From: Methanotorris igneus Kol 5
GTDB taxonomy: Archaea; AGJL01; Methanococci; Methanococcales; Methanococcaceae
DNA length: 64,000 nucleotides
Assembly: GCF_000214415.1 (NCBI RefSeq)
Contig: NC_015562.1
Span: 186,001 to 250,000, forward strand
Reading direction: 5' to 3'
The notes below the pieces were generated by a model, which saw nothing but the letters and a program-made list of their open reading frames with translations, searched no databases and was not told the DNA's origin. This document shows positions 38,623 to 47,722 of the stretch, piece by piece (position 1 is the stretch's first letter; every line of letters starts with the position of its first letter). Both the position numbers and the translations under genes were made by a program.

Positions 38623-39948
38623 ATGAACAGTTTAAATAAAGACGAAAAAATTAATGAATTTATTAATTATATTGGAGAGGGTGCATTCTTTTATATAAAA
38701 TTGCTAATGGCGATAGGCAAATGCATAGAGGATAACCTATCTGATGAAGATGATGATTTAGTAGATAAGTTATTATTTGACGAAAATAAAGATGAAGATT
38801 TTGATGATGATTTAGTATATGAAATGGCAGAAGAAACTTACAAACAATGGTATAAAGCGTGGGACTTGTTTAAAGAATTGAAAATAAAGGATTCCAATCT
38901 TTTGGAATTTTATGATAAGTATAATGTGGATCTTGAACGGTGGATGGATGATTTTGTTTTGGTATTAAAAGTTTTAACAAGAAAAGATAAAAAATATGTC
39001 GAAAAGGCTAAAGAAATTATAAATTATCTAATTGAGCACTCCAGTGATGAGGAATCTAAGTTAATCTACTTATATGAACTTGGTCATTTATATAGCTTAA
39101 TTGGTGAGTATAAAAAAGCAGAAGATATCTATAGAGAAGTTATTGATAAACTGCCTGATTATCCTATAACATACATAGAATATGCTCAATTATTGATAGA
39201 AACAGGCAGGTTTGGGGACGCTGAAAAAATTATGGAAAGGTATTATGAAAACTGTGAAATGGTTTGTGATGCGTTATATGAGAGTGTTATTGGGGCAATA
39301 TATCTCAACTTAAAAGAAAGGGGGATAAACCAAATTTCAGAAAAATTGAGGAGTTATTATAATTTAAGGGATAAAATTACAGATGTTACCGATAGATTAT
39401 ATGATGAGGTGGGTGCTGAAAGATTCAAAAAATCTATTAAAATCTTAGAATTTCCATTTGAAAATAATACTTTTTTTGCTGATGAGGAGGAGGAACTTGC
39501 AATTTTAGCTGATTTTATGATTTTTGGGAGTATTGATGGAGTTAGGACTATTGATAATGTTGATGAAAGTAAATATGATAATGAAATCTTAGATGCATTG
39601 AAGAAATCAAAATATTCGTTATTTAAAGTGGTATCTACAAATCCAAAAGAGCATATAGTTGAAATTGAAGATGTTTTTGAAAATAAAAGGTATACTGTTA
39701 TGGATGTCATGATGAGCAAAACAGTTGATGTTGGATATTTATTCACTTCAAGATATGTTCCATTTGAGAATTATGGCATTATACTGGTGTGTGGATACGC
39801 ATTTAGTCCAAAATCTGAAACTATTCTCCTTAAAAAATTTAAAAAACTCATGAAAAAATTAAATTATGGGGATGAAGAAACAAAAAAATTTATTGCATTG
39901 CATAAACTCGGAAAAAGATATGGTGATTTGATGACTGCATTGTGGTGA
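38623..39948 (+). CDS. TPR-repeat protein inside the ehb operon
   Basis: ATG 38623 has GGGGTGAG; the open frame upstream to 38584 runs through a mobile-element relic and is not used. The 441-residue, acidic, soluble protein has tetratricopeptide-like helices around residues 130-210 (LIYLYELGHLYSLIGEYKKA, EDIYREVIDKLPDYPITYIE, YAQLLIETGRFGDAEKIMER). The C-terminal 180 residues are mixed alpha/beta (FGIDGVRT-like, YTVMDVMMSKTVDVGYLF). TPRs mediate protein contacts, possibly complex assembly. It is not part of the classical ehb set, and it overlaps the next gene's ribosome site. Confidence 0.7.
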   Translation: MNSLNKDEKINEFINYIGEGAFFYIKLLMAIGKCIEDNLSDEDDDLVDKLLFDENKDEDFDDDLVYEMAEETYKQWYKAWDLFKELKIKDSNLLEFYDKYNVDLERWMDDFVLVLKVLTRKDKKYVEKAKEIINYLIEHSSDEESKLIYLYELGHLYSLIGEYKKAEDIYREVIDKLPDYPITYIEYAQLLIETGRFGDAEKIMERYYENCEMVCDALYESVIGAIYLNLKERGINQISEKLRSYYNLRDKITDVTDRLYDEVGAERFKKSIKILEFPFENNTFFADEEEELAILADFMIFGSIDGVRTIDNVDESKYDNEILDALKKSKYSLFKVVSTNPKEHIVEIEDVFENKRYTVMDVMMSKTVDVGYLFTSRYVPFENYGIILVCGYAFSPKSETILLKKFKKLMKKLNYGDEETKKFIALHKLGKRYGDLMTALW

Positions 39949-39953
39949 TGATG

Positions 39954-40727
39954 ATGAGTTTAAAGAGAGAAATGGCAGTATCTTTATCATTCATCTTCTT
40001 TGGGGCATCGATAATTTATTCATTGTATCACATGGAAGTTGTTAGCGGGGTTAATGATATTTACACCCACACATACATCATCCCAAACTTGGTAACTGCA
40101 GTGTTATTTGATTGGAGGGCATTCGATACACTTGGAGAGGCATTAATATTAGTTACCTCAGTTCTCGTTACTGGAATGGTATTTGGGAAGGGGTTGTATA
40201 ACTACAAGTTTTTAAAGGATGTTTACCATGCCCCAGAAAGTGATGATTATTTAACTTTAAGTAAATGGGAAGAATTCACCCCAATAATTAAAACTTTAGC
40301 ATTACCTATGAGCATATTTTTAATGGCACTTGGAATTATCATTATATTGGGTGGACATATAACACCAGGAGGAGGTTTCCAAGGAGGAGCTTTGATAGCA
40401 GCGGCATATATATTAAGTATTGTCTCATTTGGTTCAAAAAGCCCATTGTGGTTTAAACATAAGTTCCTTGAAAAACTTGAAACCTTTGGGGCTTTGATGT
40501 TTATGATATTTGGTTTGATAGGGATGGTTGTTAGTGGATACTACCTATTTAATTTCAACGAGTTGTTTGGATTTGCAGTATTTCCATCACCAATTGAGTT
40601 AAAGAATGCTGGGATAATCCCCTATCTAAACATAAGTGTTGGTTTAAAGGTTCTTGCTGGTTTGTCAACATTAACTTTCCTTTTAACATGTGAAAAAGTG
40701 ATTATTGAGAAAATTATGGATAAATAA
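39954..40727 (+). CDS. ehbI: Ehb membrane subunit, MbhE/MnhB-like (H and I segments joined)
   Basis: ATG 39954 lies 6 nt after GGTG; three earlier in-frame start codons are closer or overlap the site. The N-terminal part ITHTYIIPN-like (DIYTHTYIIPNLVTAVLFDW, then RAFDTLGEALILVTSVLV) resembles the MbhE/MrpA C-terminal piece. The C-terminal half has the MnhB hallmark GGHITPGGGFQGGALIAAAY and four helices. In some methanogens these are separate genes, ehbH and ehbI; here one 257-residue frame covers both. Membrane arm of Ehb. Confidence 0.75.
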   Translation: MSLKREMAVSLSFIFFGASIIYSLYHMEVVSGVNDIYTHTYIIPNLVTAVLFDWRAFDTLGEALILVTSVLVTGMVFGKGLYNYKFLKDVYHAPESDDYLTLSKWEEFTPIIKTLALPMSIFLMALGIIIILGGHITPGGGFQGGALIAAAYILSIVSFGSKSPLWFKHKFLEKLETFGALMFMIFGLIGMVVSGYYLFNFNELFGFAVFPSPIELKNAGIIPYLNISVGLKVLAGLSTLTFLLTCEKVIIEKIMDK

Positions 40728-40799
40728 GAAAAAACATAAAAAAATAGTGTTAGAATGGATGCTAACTTTATAGTCTCGGACATTAATAAGTGGAAATTA
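40728..40799. mobile_element. Family B element relic B3
   Basis: TAGTCTCGGACATTAATAAG then TGGAAAT (40771-40797), preceded by TA, is the reverse of the right end of B1. It is cut at 40799 by family A copy A2. Sequence after A2 (TATTCAAAACCAAAATTTT, 41141-41160) resembles the interior of B1, so A2 is nested in B3. Confidence 0.55.
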
Positions 40800-41113
40800 T
40801 AGTTGTGTGCGTTAGAGATATTTGGCAAAATCCAAAGGATTTTGCCGTATAATTTGAAAAGAAACCTTTAAAAAAGGTTTCATCCAAATTGGATGCACTA
40901 CCTCGCTTCGCTCGGTAGTGCCTCTTAGATATGTTATAGCTATGTGTTATAATTTGAAATATTAATTTGGAAATATGCTGTTGGTGAATTTTTAATGATT
41001 GTAAGCCATTTCAAATTTTAAGGAAGAATTATTACTATTTGAAATTCATTAATGTATAAATATAAACGGCAAAACCCATAAGTTTTGCCGTATATTAATT
41101 CCGCACACAACTA
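40800..41113. mobile_element. Family A element, copy A2, carrying hairpin element H
   Basis: A 314-bp element with terminal repeats TAGTTGTGTGCG (40800-40811) and CGCACACAACTA (41102-41113), TA on both sides. Palindrome P occurs twice (40824-40851 and 41068-41094). Between them is hairpin element H (40861-40927), absent from A1, which explains the extra length. No coding capacity. Confidence 0.8.
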
Positions 41114-41164
41114 TATATTGTTTGGAAAATTATAGTATCTTTATATTCAAAACCAAAATTTTTC

Positions 41165-41247
41165 GGCAAAACAAAGTTTTGCTGTATTTACGTTAGGTTT
41201 GATTTCATCAGGGAAATAGGATATCTCGTTTCACTCGATATCCTTTT
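41165..41247. repeat. Solo palindrome P and a separate hairpin
   Basis: GGCAAAACAAAGTTTTGCTG (41165-41184) is a solo copy of P. GGATATCTCG/CGATATCC with a TTTCACT loop (41219-41243) is an independent strong hairpin 40 bp before ehbJ. Confidence 0.6.
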
Positions 41248-41284
41248 ATTGATTATATAGAGAACAATTTCTGTGGGTGTTAAA

Positions 41285-41527
41285 ATGGATATTGGTTTAT
41301 ATTTTGCACCAATCGTTGGATTTTTAATTGGAATGGTTCTTGGAACTAAGTTTAGAGAAAAAATAAAGGTAATTTCATTTTATTTAATTGTTGGAGCAAT
41401 AATAGCGTATTTTTTAAAGCCACTTCCCTATTATAACTTCCCAGTGCCATTGTCCTTAACTTACTTTTTGTCAGTTCTTGGAATAATTGTAGGAAATCTC
41501 TTATTCGGAGGAAAGTGGGTAGAATAA
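41285..41527 (+). CDS. ehbJ: Small Ehb membrane subunit (ehbJ-like)
   Basis: 80 residues from ATG 41285 (GGGTG site). Three hydrophobic helices: [35 protein letters not shown], and [19 protein letters not shown]. Place between the MnhB-like gene and the polyferredoxin matches EhbJ. A 557-bp mobile-element-filled gap upstream suggests it may need its own promoter; the end of A2 (ACTATATATTG) and other AT-rich sites are candidates. 16 bp separate it from ehbK. Confidence 0.6.
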   Translation: MDIGLYFAPIVGFLIGMVLGTKFREKIKVISFYLIVGAIIAYFLKPLPYYNFPVPLSLTYFLSVLGIIVGNLLFGGKWVE

Positions 41528-41543
41528 AATTTTGGTGATATGG

Positions 41544-42992
41544 ATGATAATAACCATCTTAGAAAAATGCAGACCCGAGGAAAAATGTGAAACATGCCCA
41601 TTTAAAACAAAATCAAAGTGTATGGAAGTTTGCCCCACAGATGCTATAATGCTATTAGACAATAAAGCATTTTCATGCATAACTTGTGGAACTTGTGCAA
41701 GAGAATGCCCCAACAATGCCATAAGGAAGAATGAGTTTGGTGGCTACTACGTTGATAGAAAGAGATGCACTGGTTGTGGGATTTGTGCAAATGTCTGTCC
41801 AATTGGCATTATAAAAATGGTGGAAAAAGAGGGGAAAAGGTTTCCAATGGGCATTTGTATAATGTGCGATTTGTGTGTTGAAGCATGTCCATACAACGCA
41901 AGGGTTTCTGGAGTTGAGTGTATTGATTTAAAAAGAACTGCTTATGCTGAGAAGTATGCAACAAAAATTTTCAATATTATAAAAATGATAAAAAAAGAAG
42001 AAATTGAAGAAATTGAGGAGGAAAGCAAAAAAACAAAAAATAACAAAATTAGAGTTTCAATCAAAATTGATAAAGAAAAATGCGTTGGTTGTGGAAAATG
42101 CTCCTACCTCTGCCCAAGAGAGACCATAATCCCAAACAAAGACGTTGATGCATGCACATCTTGCAATATCTGCGGGGATGTTTGTCCAAACGATGCCATA
42201 GAAAATGGAACAATTAAAGAGGATGGAAATTGTGTTTTATGCCTTAGGTGTGTAAACTCCTGCCCAAAGAATGCTTTAAAAGTTGAGAATTTCAAAGTTG
42301 TTAAAATAAAGGAAGATAAAAGGATAATTAATGGCAAAACCAAAGGTTTTGCCGTATATTCGCTCAGGCATTGTATAAATTGTGGTCTCTGCGTTGATAA
42401 CTGTCCATCAGGGGCATTGAAGAAAGAGGATGACAAGATTTTGTATGATGCTTCAATCTGCTGGAAGTGCAATAAATGTGTTGATGTTTGCCCACAGAAG
42501 GTTAGGGTCAATAAAGGGGATTATATTTCAGGAGGATGCTCTCTTTGTGGAATTTGTGTAGAAATGTGTCCAAAAAATGCAATAAGTATTGAGAAAATTG
42601 GGTGGAAAAATATTAGAGATGAGAATTGCATAACCTGCGGAACATGTGCAAATGTCTGCCCAAACGATGCCGTAACAATCAAAATAAATAGTAAAGAAAT
42701 CATCTTCAACAACAACTGCGTGATGTGTGAAACTTGCTCCATTCACTGCCCAAGAGATGTGATACCAAACACTACAGGATACAAAAAGGTAGTTGACAGA
42801 GAGAATTCATTCATTAGGACGGATTTCGCGTTCTGCACAAGATGTGGTTTATGCACAAAGATCTGTCCAAATGACGCTATTAAAGATGGGGAGATTGATA
42901 TTGAGAAATGTGAATTCTGCTCCGCCTGTGTGAACATTTGTCCAACTCATGCAATTTATATTTATAGAACCTGGAAAAATAAGGAAATCTAA
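41544..42992 (+). CDS. ehbK: 14-cluster polyferredoxin EhbK
   Basis: ATG 41544 follows GGTGAT. I count fourteen C-x2-C-x2-C-x3-CP-type motifs along 482 residues (the first is the variant [17 protein letters not shown]), matching the 14[4Fe-4S] polyferredoxin of Ehb and not the smaller ones of Eha. It would wire electrons from the hydrogenase to reductive enzymes. Around residues 262-274 the reading frame runs through palindrome P (42333-42360), encoding [10 protein letters not shown] between the seventh and eighth motifs, with the frame kept open and motif spacing on either side intact. Confidence 0.93.
   Translation: MIITILEKCRPEEKCETCPFKTKSKCMEVCPTDAIMLLDNKAFSCITCGTCARECPNNAIRKNEFGGYYVDRKRCTGCGICANVCPIGIIKMVEKEGKRFPMGICIMCDLCVEACPYNARVSGVECIDLKRTAYAEKYATKIFNIIKMIKKEEIEEIEEESKKTKNNKIRVSIKIDKEKCVGCGKCSYLCPRETIIPNKDVDACTSCNICGDVCPNDAIENGTIKEDGNCVLCLRCVNSCPKNALKVENFKVVKIKEDKRIINGKTKGFAVYSLRHCINCGLCVDNCPSGALKKEDDKILYDASICWKCNKCVDVCPQKVRVNKGDYISGGCSLCGICVEMCPKNAISIEKIGWKNIRDENCITCGTCANVCPNDAVTIKINSKEIIFNNNCVMCETCSIHCPRDVIPNTTGYKKVVDRENSFIRTDFAFCTRCGLCTKICPNDAIKDGEIDIEKCEFCSACVNICPTHAIYIYRTWKNKEI
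42333..42360. repeat. Palindrome P in frame inside ehbK
   Basis: GGCAAAACC-AAA-GGTTTTGCC followed by GTATATT is the same palindrome as at 6411 and 40824. It lies wholly within coding sequence, in a linker between cluster motifs, and adds a translatable peptide without stop. Confidence 0.8.
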
Positions 42993-43035
42993 ATTAATTA
43001 TTTCATTTATTTAAAATTGCTTCTTGGGGGTATTT

Positions 43036-43533
43036 ATGGAGGAAAAAATGCTAAAAAATTTAGCAAAAATTTTCATCACCGGAATATACGAGAATCTTGA
43101 AAGGATTTTGTTTGGTAAGGATAGATACACATCAATAGAGATGAGAAATAAGATATTGGAAGGCATTGAATTGCCAAGAATGGTTTTTGAGGAGTTATGC
43201 ATTGGCTGTGGAGGTTGTGCAAACGCATGCCCAACAAATGCCATAGAGATGGTCCCAATTGAACCTGTTAAGATAACTGAATACTACACAAAAGATAAAA
43301 TCCCAAAAATAGATGCTGAAAAATGCGTCTATTGTTTATATTGCCATGATTTTTGTCCAGTATTTGCAGTGTTTAATGAAATCTCCCCGATACATCCAAG
43401 ACATGTAGGTGATGAGTGCATTAAAGTTGATTTATCTCAAGTTCTTAAAAAGCCAGTTGAGATTCGTGAAGAGCAAATTAAAAAAATTGCAAAGATACTC
43501 TCTATAAATTTAAGACATATCCTTACAAAATAG
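43036..43533 (+). CDS. ehbL: Ehb 2[4Fe-4S] ferredoxin subunit
   Basis: 165 residues with CIGCGGCANACP and CVYCLYCHDFCP, two 4Fe-4S motifs preceded by a 50-residue N-terminal helix region (MLKNLAKIFITGIYENLERI), as in hydrogenase-linked electron-input subunits. ATG 43036 has GGGGG upstream; ATG 43048, with GGAGG in front, is a real alternative. Genes for EhbM, N and O are not in the window; Ehb genes are known to be scattered in Methanocaldococcales. Confidence 0.85.
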   Translation: MEEKMLKNLAKIFITGIYENLERILFGKDRYTSIEMRNKILEGIELPRMVFEELCIGCGGCANACPTNAIEMVPIEPVKITEYYTKDKIPKIDAEKCVYCLYCHDFCPVFAVFNEISPIHPRHVGDECIKVDLSQVLKKPVEIREEQIKKIAKILSINLRHILTK

Positions 43534-43540
43534 GGAAATT

Positions 43541-44491
43541 ATGACACTCTTGGATATTTGCAATGAGATTATTGAGGGAGAGGATGGGAAAGTTAAGGAC
43601 TTTGCTCATACTATAAAATTAACTTATTTGAGTGAATTTGAAAGATTTGAAAAAGAAGATATGAAAGTAAAACTAAGAAAGCTAAATATAGCTGAAGAAG
43701 ATGGATTGCTGTTTTATGGAAAGGATTATCTCATATTTAAATCCATCTATTACTTTAATGAAGTTCCAGTTTTTAGAAAAGAGGAAGATGCAATTATATT
43801 TTTGAATAAAATAGGTATAGAGCCAAATAGAACATTGAAATCATTAAGTTTTGAGGAAAAGAGAAAATTGGGAAATGAATTTTTAAACAAAGCGTTAATA
43901 TGTGTTCCTAAAGAATATTCAAAATACCTCCCCTACATAATTTTTGGGAAAGAATATTATTTTAAGGGTATTGAGTTGAAGGAATACGTTTCTTCTTTAA
44001 ATGGACTTTATAAGATTGGAAAACGGAAGAAAGTTAGAGATTTAATTGTTAATATGGAAATTCCTGATGAAGATGACGTTAAAAAATATAAAAAGAAAAT
44101 TGCAAAAAGGATAAACAAGTTTAAAAAGAAATTGAATGATGAATATGAAATAAATTATTTTAATTTGAAATTTAAAGGTAAAAAATTTAAATGCCAATAC
44201 ATTTATATAAAACCATCCCTTTGGGATCATGTAAAAAGTTTCTTTGGGGAAGGTATTGAATTGAAGTATTATCCTACTTTGATTAATGTTGCCTATTCAT
44301 CGGAGAAAATTGATTTTTTAAAACCATTGTTTATTTTTGTTGATAAAAAAGATGTAGCTGTTTATGCAAAGGTTCCTAAGTTGGTTTATTTGAAAAATAA
44401 CCTATCTTTAAATCATTTAAATTTGGAGGGGAAATATATTTTCTATGGAAATTGGAGTGATGAAGAGTTTTATAAATTTCTAAAAATTTAA
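43541..44491 (+). CDS. Unknown soluble protein (316 aa)
   Basis: ATG 43541 is 8 bp after ehbL, preceded by AGGGAAATT. The protein is rich in lysine, tyrosine and phenylalanine, with no membrane helix and few cysteines (3). The middle, EDDVKKYKKKIAKRINKFKK, is a basic helix; the rest is alpha/beta without a motif I can name. The next gene starts 10 bp later, so the two unknown genes probably share a transcript with ehbL. Confidence 0.6.
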   Translation: MTLLDICNEIIEGEDGKVKDFAHTIKLTYLSEFERFEKEDMKVKLRKLNIAEEDGLLFYGKDYLIFKSIYYFNEVPVFRKEEDAIIFLNKIGIEPNRTLKSLSFEEKRKLGNEFLNKALICVPKEYSKYLPYIIFGKEYYFKGIELKEYVSSLNGLYKIGKRKKVRDLIVNMEIPDEDDVKKYKKKIAKRINKFKKKLNDEYEINYFNLKFKGKKFKCQYIYIKPSLWDHVKSFFGEGIELKYYPTLINVAYSSEKIDFLKPLFIFVDKKDVAVYAKVPKLVYLKNNLSLNHLNLEGKYIFYGNWSDEEFYKFLKI

Positions 44492-44501
44492 AGGGCATAA
44501 T

Positions 44502-45002
44502 ATGAGAATAAGCAAAATTAAAATATTTATATTTGTATTAATTTTTGTGAAATTGATTGAAGTTGATGCTTATTATTTTGACTACATTAAGGTAAATGAA
44601 AAGCAAAATGTTTCTGTGGAATTTGAATGTGATAAAATTGGCAATTACACTTACAAACTTCATTTTATCCATTATGGGAATATAAAAGAGAATATGCAAA
44701 TAAATATTTATTTAAATGGAAATTTGGTTTATAAGATTGGTGATTCTAATGATGCCTCTCCTGCACACGAGAAAAATGTCACTGTTGATATAACAGACTA
44801 TTTAAAAGATGGAGAAAATGTTTTAAGGGTCGAAGGGATTAGTATTAAGGGGAATGAAACTTATCATCCTTATTACGTTTTAGATGAGGTTTATATAAAT
44901 GAGCCGATAAAAAGTCCTATAAGTTTTAGAAGTGTTGTTTTAACTTTAATCTTAACAACATTTATTATCTTGAAGATGGAAATACTTAATAAAAACAAAT
45001 AA
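44502..45002 (+). CDS. Secreted, C-terminally anchored beta-sandwich protein
   Basis: 166 residues. Residues 6-22 (KIFIFVLIFVKLIEVDA) form a signal peptide or anchor. The middle is strand-rich with four N-x-S/T sequons (QNVSVEF, GNYTYKL, KNVTVDI, GNETYHP), suggesting an N-glycosylated outer domain like a jelly-roll. Residues 142-160 (FRSVVLTLILTTFIILKME) form a C-terminal membrane segment. It stands just before the surface-sugar genes, which fits a cell-surface role. Confidence 0.65.
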   Translation: MRISKIKIFIFVLIFVKLIEVDAYYFDYIKVNEKQNVSVEFECDKIGNYTYKLHFIHYGNIKENMQINIYLNGNLVYKIGDSNDASPAHEKNVTVDITDYLKDGENVLRVEGISIKGNETYHPYYVLDEVYINEPIKSPISFRSVVLTLILTTFIILKMEILNKNK

Positions 45003-45019
45003 AAAAGTTTGGTGATGTC

Positions 45020-47722
45020 ATGAAAATTTCAGTTGTAGGGACTGGTTATGTTGGTTTAATTCAAAGTGTTGGATTGGCAGAGTTTGGTTTTGAAGTTGTG
45101 GGGATAGATATTGATGAAACAAAGGTAAAGCAGTTAAATAAAGGAAAATCTCCATTGTATGAAGAAGGTTTAGAAGAGCTTTTAAAAAAGCATGTAAATA
45201 AAAATTTAACTTTTACTACATCTTATGAACCAATAAAAGATTCAGACGTTGTTTTTTTATGTGTTGGGACTCCACAGGATAATGAAGGAAATGCAGATTT
45301 AAGATTTCTGTTTTCTGCTGTTGAAAAAATGAAAGATTATTTGGATGAAAAATATAGGGTTATCGTTATAAAGTCTACTGTTCCTGTAGGAACTAATAGA
45401 AAGGTTAAAGAATTTTTGAAGGGTTATAATGTTGATGTTGTGTCAAACCCTGAGTTTTTGAGGGAGGGAATTGCAGTTTATGACTTCTTCAATCCAGAGA
45501 GAATAGTTTTAGGGTTTGAAGATCTAAGTAATAAAAAACCAATTGAAATTATGGAAACTGTCTATAAGTATTTTAAAGAGAAAAATGTTCCTTTTATAAT
45601 AACCAATTGGGAAACATCAGAATTGATAAAGTATGCTTCAAATGCTTTCTTAGCAACAAAAATATCTTTTATAAATGAGTTGGCAAAGTTATCTGATAAA
45701 GTAGGGGCAGATATAAAAACAATAAGCTATGCTATGGGTTTGGATAAGAGGATAGGAGATAAATTTTTAAATGCGGGAATAGGCTATGGTGGAAGCTGTT
45801 TCCATCCTGATGAAATACTATTTGTGGATTTTGGAGATGGATTGGAGTGTATGACATTTAAAGAACTATTTGATAAGCTAAGTAAAGATAATAAAAGATG
45901 TGTAAAAGTATTATCTGTCAATAAAAATTTAAAATTGGATTTAGTAAATCTAAAATTAATAACAAAGAGAGATTACTCTGATGATTTAATTGTTTTAAAA
46001 ACATCAATGGGAAGAGAAATAAAAATAACAAAAGACCATCCCGTTGTTGTATTGAGTGGGGATAAAATACAAGTTAAATTAGCGGAAAATATTAAGGAGG
46101 GGGATGAAGTAATACTACCTACTGGAGAATTTGGGAATAATGATGTAATTACAATAGATGTTTTAGAGGAAATAAAAAATACTCCATTAATTGAAAAAAC
46201 ATTTTTAAATAATAAAAATATGGTGTTAAATGAATTTGAGAATATAAGAACTTATCTATCAAATAAATACATTCACGATGTAAAGAAAAGTGGAACCGTA
46301 AAAGCAAAGGATATGCTACCGATAAGAAGCATATTAAATAAATATAATTATAATTCAAATAGATTATTTACTGTTAGAAGCAAATCTACAACAATTCCAT
46401 CTAAGATTAAAATAGATGGCGATTTTGCCAGGTTAATAGGGTATTATTTAGCAGAAGGTTGGATTTCAGAGGATGGTAAAAAAAATGGTGCTATTAGAAA
46501 AAGGATTGGTTTTTCATTCGGAGCTCATGAGAAAGAACATATCAACGATGTTAAAAATATATTGAATAAATTGGGTATAAAATATATTGAAAAAATTAGA
46601 AATGGTTCTCACTCTATAATAATATCTTCAAAATTATTGGCATATATCTTCGAAGAAGTATTAAAATGTGGAAATAATTGTTATAACAAGCAAATACCGC
46701 CACAAATATTTAATTCACCATCAGATATTAAATGGGAATTTTTAAAAGGTATTTTAAGAGGAGATGGTTGCATTGTTAAATTAAATAATAACAAAAATTT
46801 AGTTATTGAATATGGAACGGTTAGTAAAAAATTGGCAAATTCTTTGTTATTGCTATTGCAATCACTTGGTATAGTTGCATCATTAAAAAGATGCTACAAT
46901 AACAAAAGCACAACATTAACATACATTATAAGAATAAATGGATTAAACCAGGTTAAAAAAATCGGAGAATTATTTGGGGACAAATGGAGTAATTACAAGA
47001 AAATTACAGATAGATACAAGAGAAATATAAAACCTATTGGTTATAAAAAATTTGATAATTATGTTTCATTAAAGGTTAAATCCGTTGAAAGAGAGTATTA
47101 CGATGGAGAGGTATATAGTGTAGAAACAGATAATAATTTGTTAATATCATCTTATGGATTACTAATTCACAACTGCTTCCCTAAGGATGTTAAAGCTTTA
47201 ATAAAACAGTTTGAAAACAACAATATAGAGCCAATATTAATAAAAGCTACTGATAAGGTTAATGAGGAGCAAATAAAATGGTTCTTTGAGAAGATTAAAG
47301 GTTATTATGGAAATTTAAATGGAAAGACCTTTGCAGTTTTAGGATTGGCATTTAAACCAAATACTGATGATTTGAGGGAGAGTAGGGCAATAAAACTAAT
47401 AGATATGCTTTTAGATAGTGGAGCAATTGTAAAAGGGTTTGACTATGTGGAGAAGGCAAGAGAAAATACCATCAATATGTATAAGTTAAACAAATCCAAA
47501 GTATTTTATGGATATAACCTATATGTGTTGGACGATTTATATGAGGCAGTTAAAGATGTTGATGGAATAATAATAGCAACAGAATATGACTATAATAAAG
47601 AAGACTGGAAAAAAATAGGGAATTTGGTTAAGGAAAAAGTTATATTTGATGGAAGGAACGTTTTAGATGTTAAAAAGGTTAAAAAATTGGGCTTTAAATA
47701 CTATGGGGTTGGTAGGAGATGA
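45020..47722 (+). CDS. UDP-glucose/UDP-sugar 6-dehydrogenase with intein
   Basis: The extein parts (residues 1-259 and 719-900) form a 441-residue UDP-sugar dehydrogenase: VVGTGYVGLIQSVGLAEFGF (NAD site), KSTVPVGTNRKVK, VSNPEFLREGIAVYDFFNPE, EHIKYASNAFLA-like (SELIKYASNAFLATKISFIN), and GIGYGGS|CFPKDVKAL with the catalytic cysteine. C-terminal FAVLGLAFKPNTDDLRESRA. It oxidises a UDP-hexose to the uronate for surface polysaccharide. Same gene and intein site as MJ1054 in memory. The 3' end overlaps the epimerase gene (ATGA). Confidence 0.95.
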   Translation: MKISVVGTGYVGLIQSVGLAEFGFEVVGIDIDETKVKQLNKGKSPLYEEGLEELLKKHVNKNLTFTTSYEPIKDSDVVFLCVGTPQDNEGNADLRFLFSAVEKMKDYLDEKYRVIVIKSTVPVGTNRKVKEFLKGYNVDVVSNPEFLREGIAVYDFFNPERIVLGFEDLSNKKPIEIMETVYKYFKEKNVPFIITNWETSELIKYASNAFLATKISFINELAKLSDKVGADIKTISYAMGLDKRIGDKFLNAGIGYGGSCFHPDEILFVDFGDGLECMTFKELFDKLSKDNKRCVKVLSVNKNLKLDLVNLKLITKRDYSDDLIVLKTSMGREIKITKDHPVVVLSGDKIQVKLAENIKEGDEVILPTGEFGNNDVITIDVLEEIKNTPLIEKTFLNNKNMVLNEFENIRTYLSNKYIHDVKKSGTVKAKDMLPIRSILNKYNYNSNRLFTVRSKSTTIPSKIKIDGDFARLIGYYLAEGWISEDGKKNGAIRKRIGFSFGAHEKEHINDVKNILNKLGIKYIEKIRNGSHSIIISSKLLAYIFEEVLKCGNNCYNKQIPPQIFNSPSDIKWEFLKGILRGDGCIVKLNNNKNLVIEYGTVSKKLANSLLLLLQSLGIVASLKRCYNNKSTTLTYIIRINGLNQVKKIGELFGDKWSNYKKITDRYKRNIKPIGYKKFDNYVSLKVKSVEREYYDGEVYSVETDNNLLISSYGLLIHNCFPKDVKALIKQFENNNIEPILIKATDKVNEEQIKWFFEKIKGYYGNLNGKTFAVLGLAFKPNTDDLRESRAIKLIDMLLDSGAIVKGFDYVEKARENTINMYKLNKSKVFYGYNLYVLDDLYEAVKDVDGIIIATEYDYNKEDWKKIGNLVKEKVIFDGRNVLDVKKVKKLGFKYYGVGRR
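45797..47173 (+). other. Intein (459 aa) with LAGLIDADG homing endonuclease
   Basis: In-frame insertion from Cys260 to Asn718. Block A is CFHPDEILFVDFGDGLE, block B contains TKDHPVVV, and two LAGLIDADG-type motifs are LIGYYLAEGWIS and LKGILRGDGCIV. The C-terminal block ends GLLIHN before Cys719 of the extein, so splicing residues Cys1, His-Asn and Cys+1 are all present. The +1 cysteine is also the enzyme's catalytic cysteine. Splicing and endonuclease both look intact. Confidence 0.95.

Noticed and set aside
42104-42937. Long antisense frames opposite the polyferredoxin gene
   Set aside because: They result from the repeated Cys codons read on the other strand; the encoded sequences are repetitive and have no start signals.
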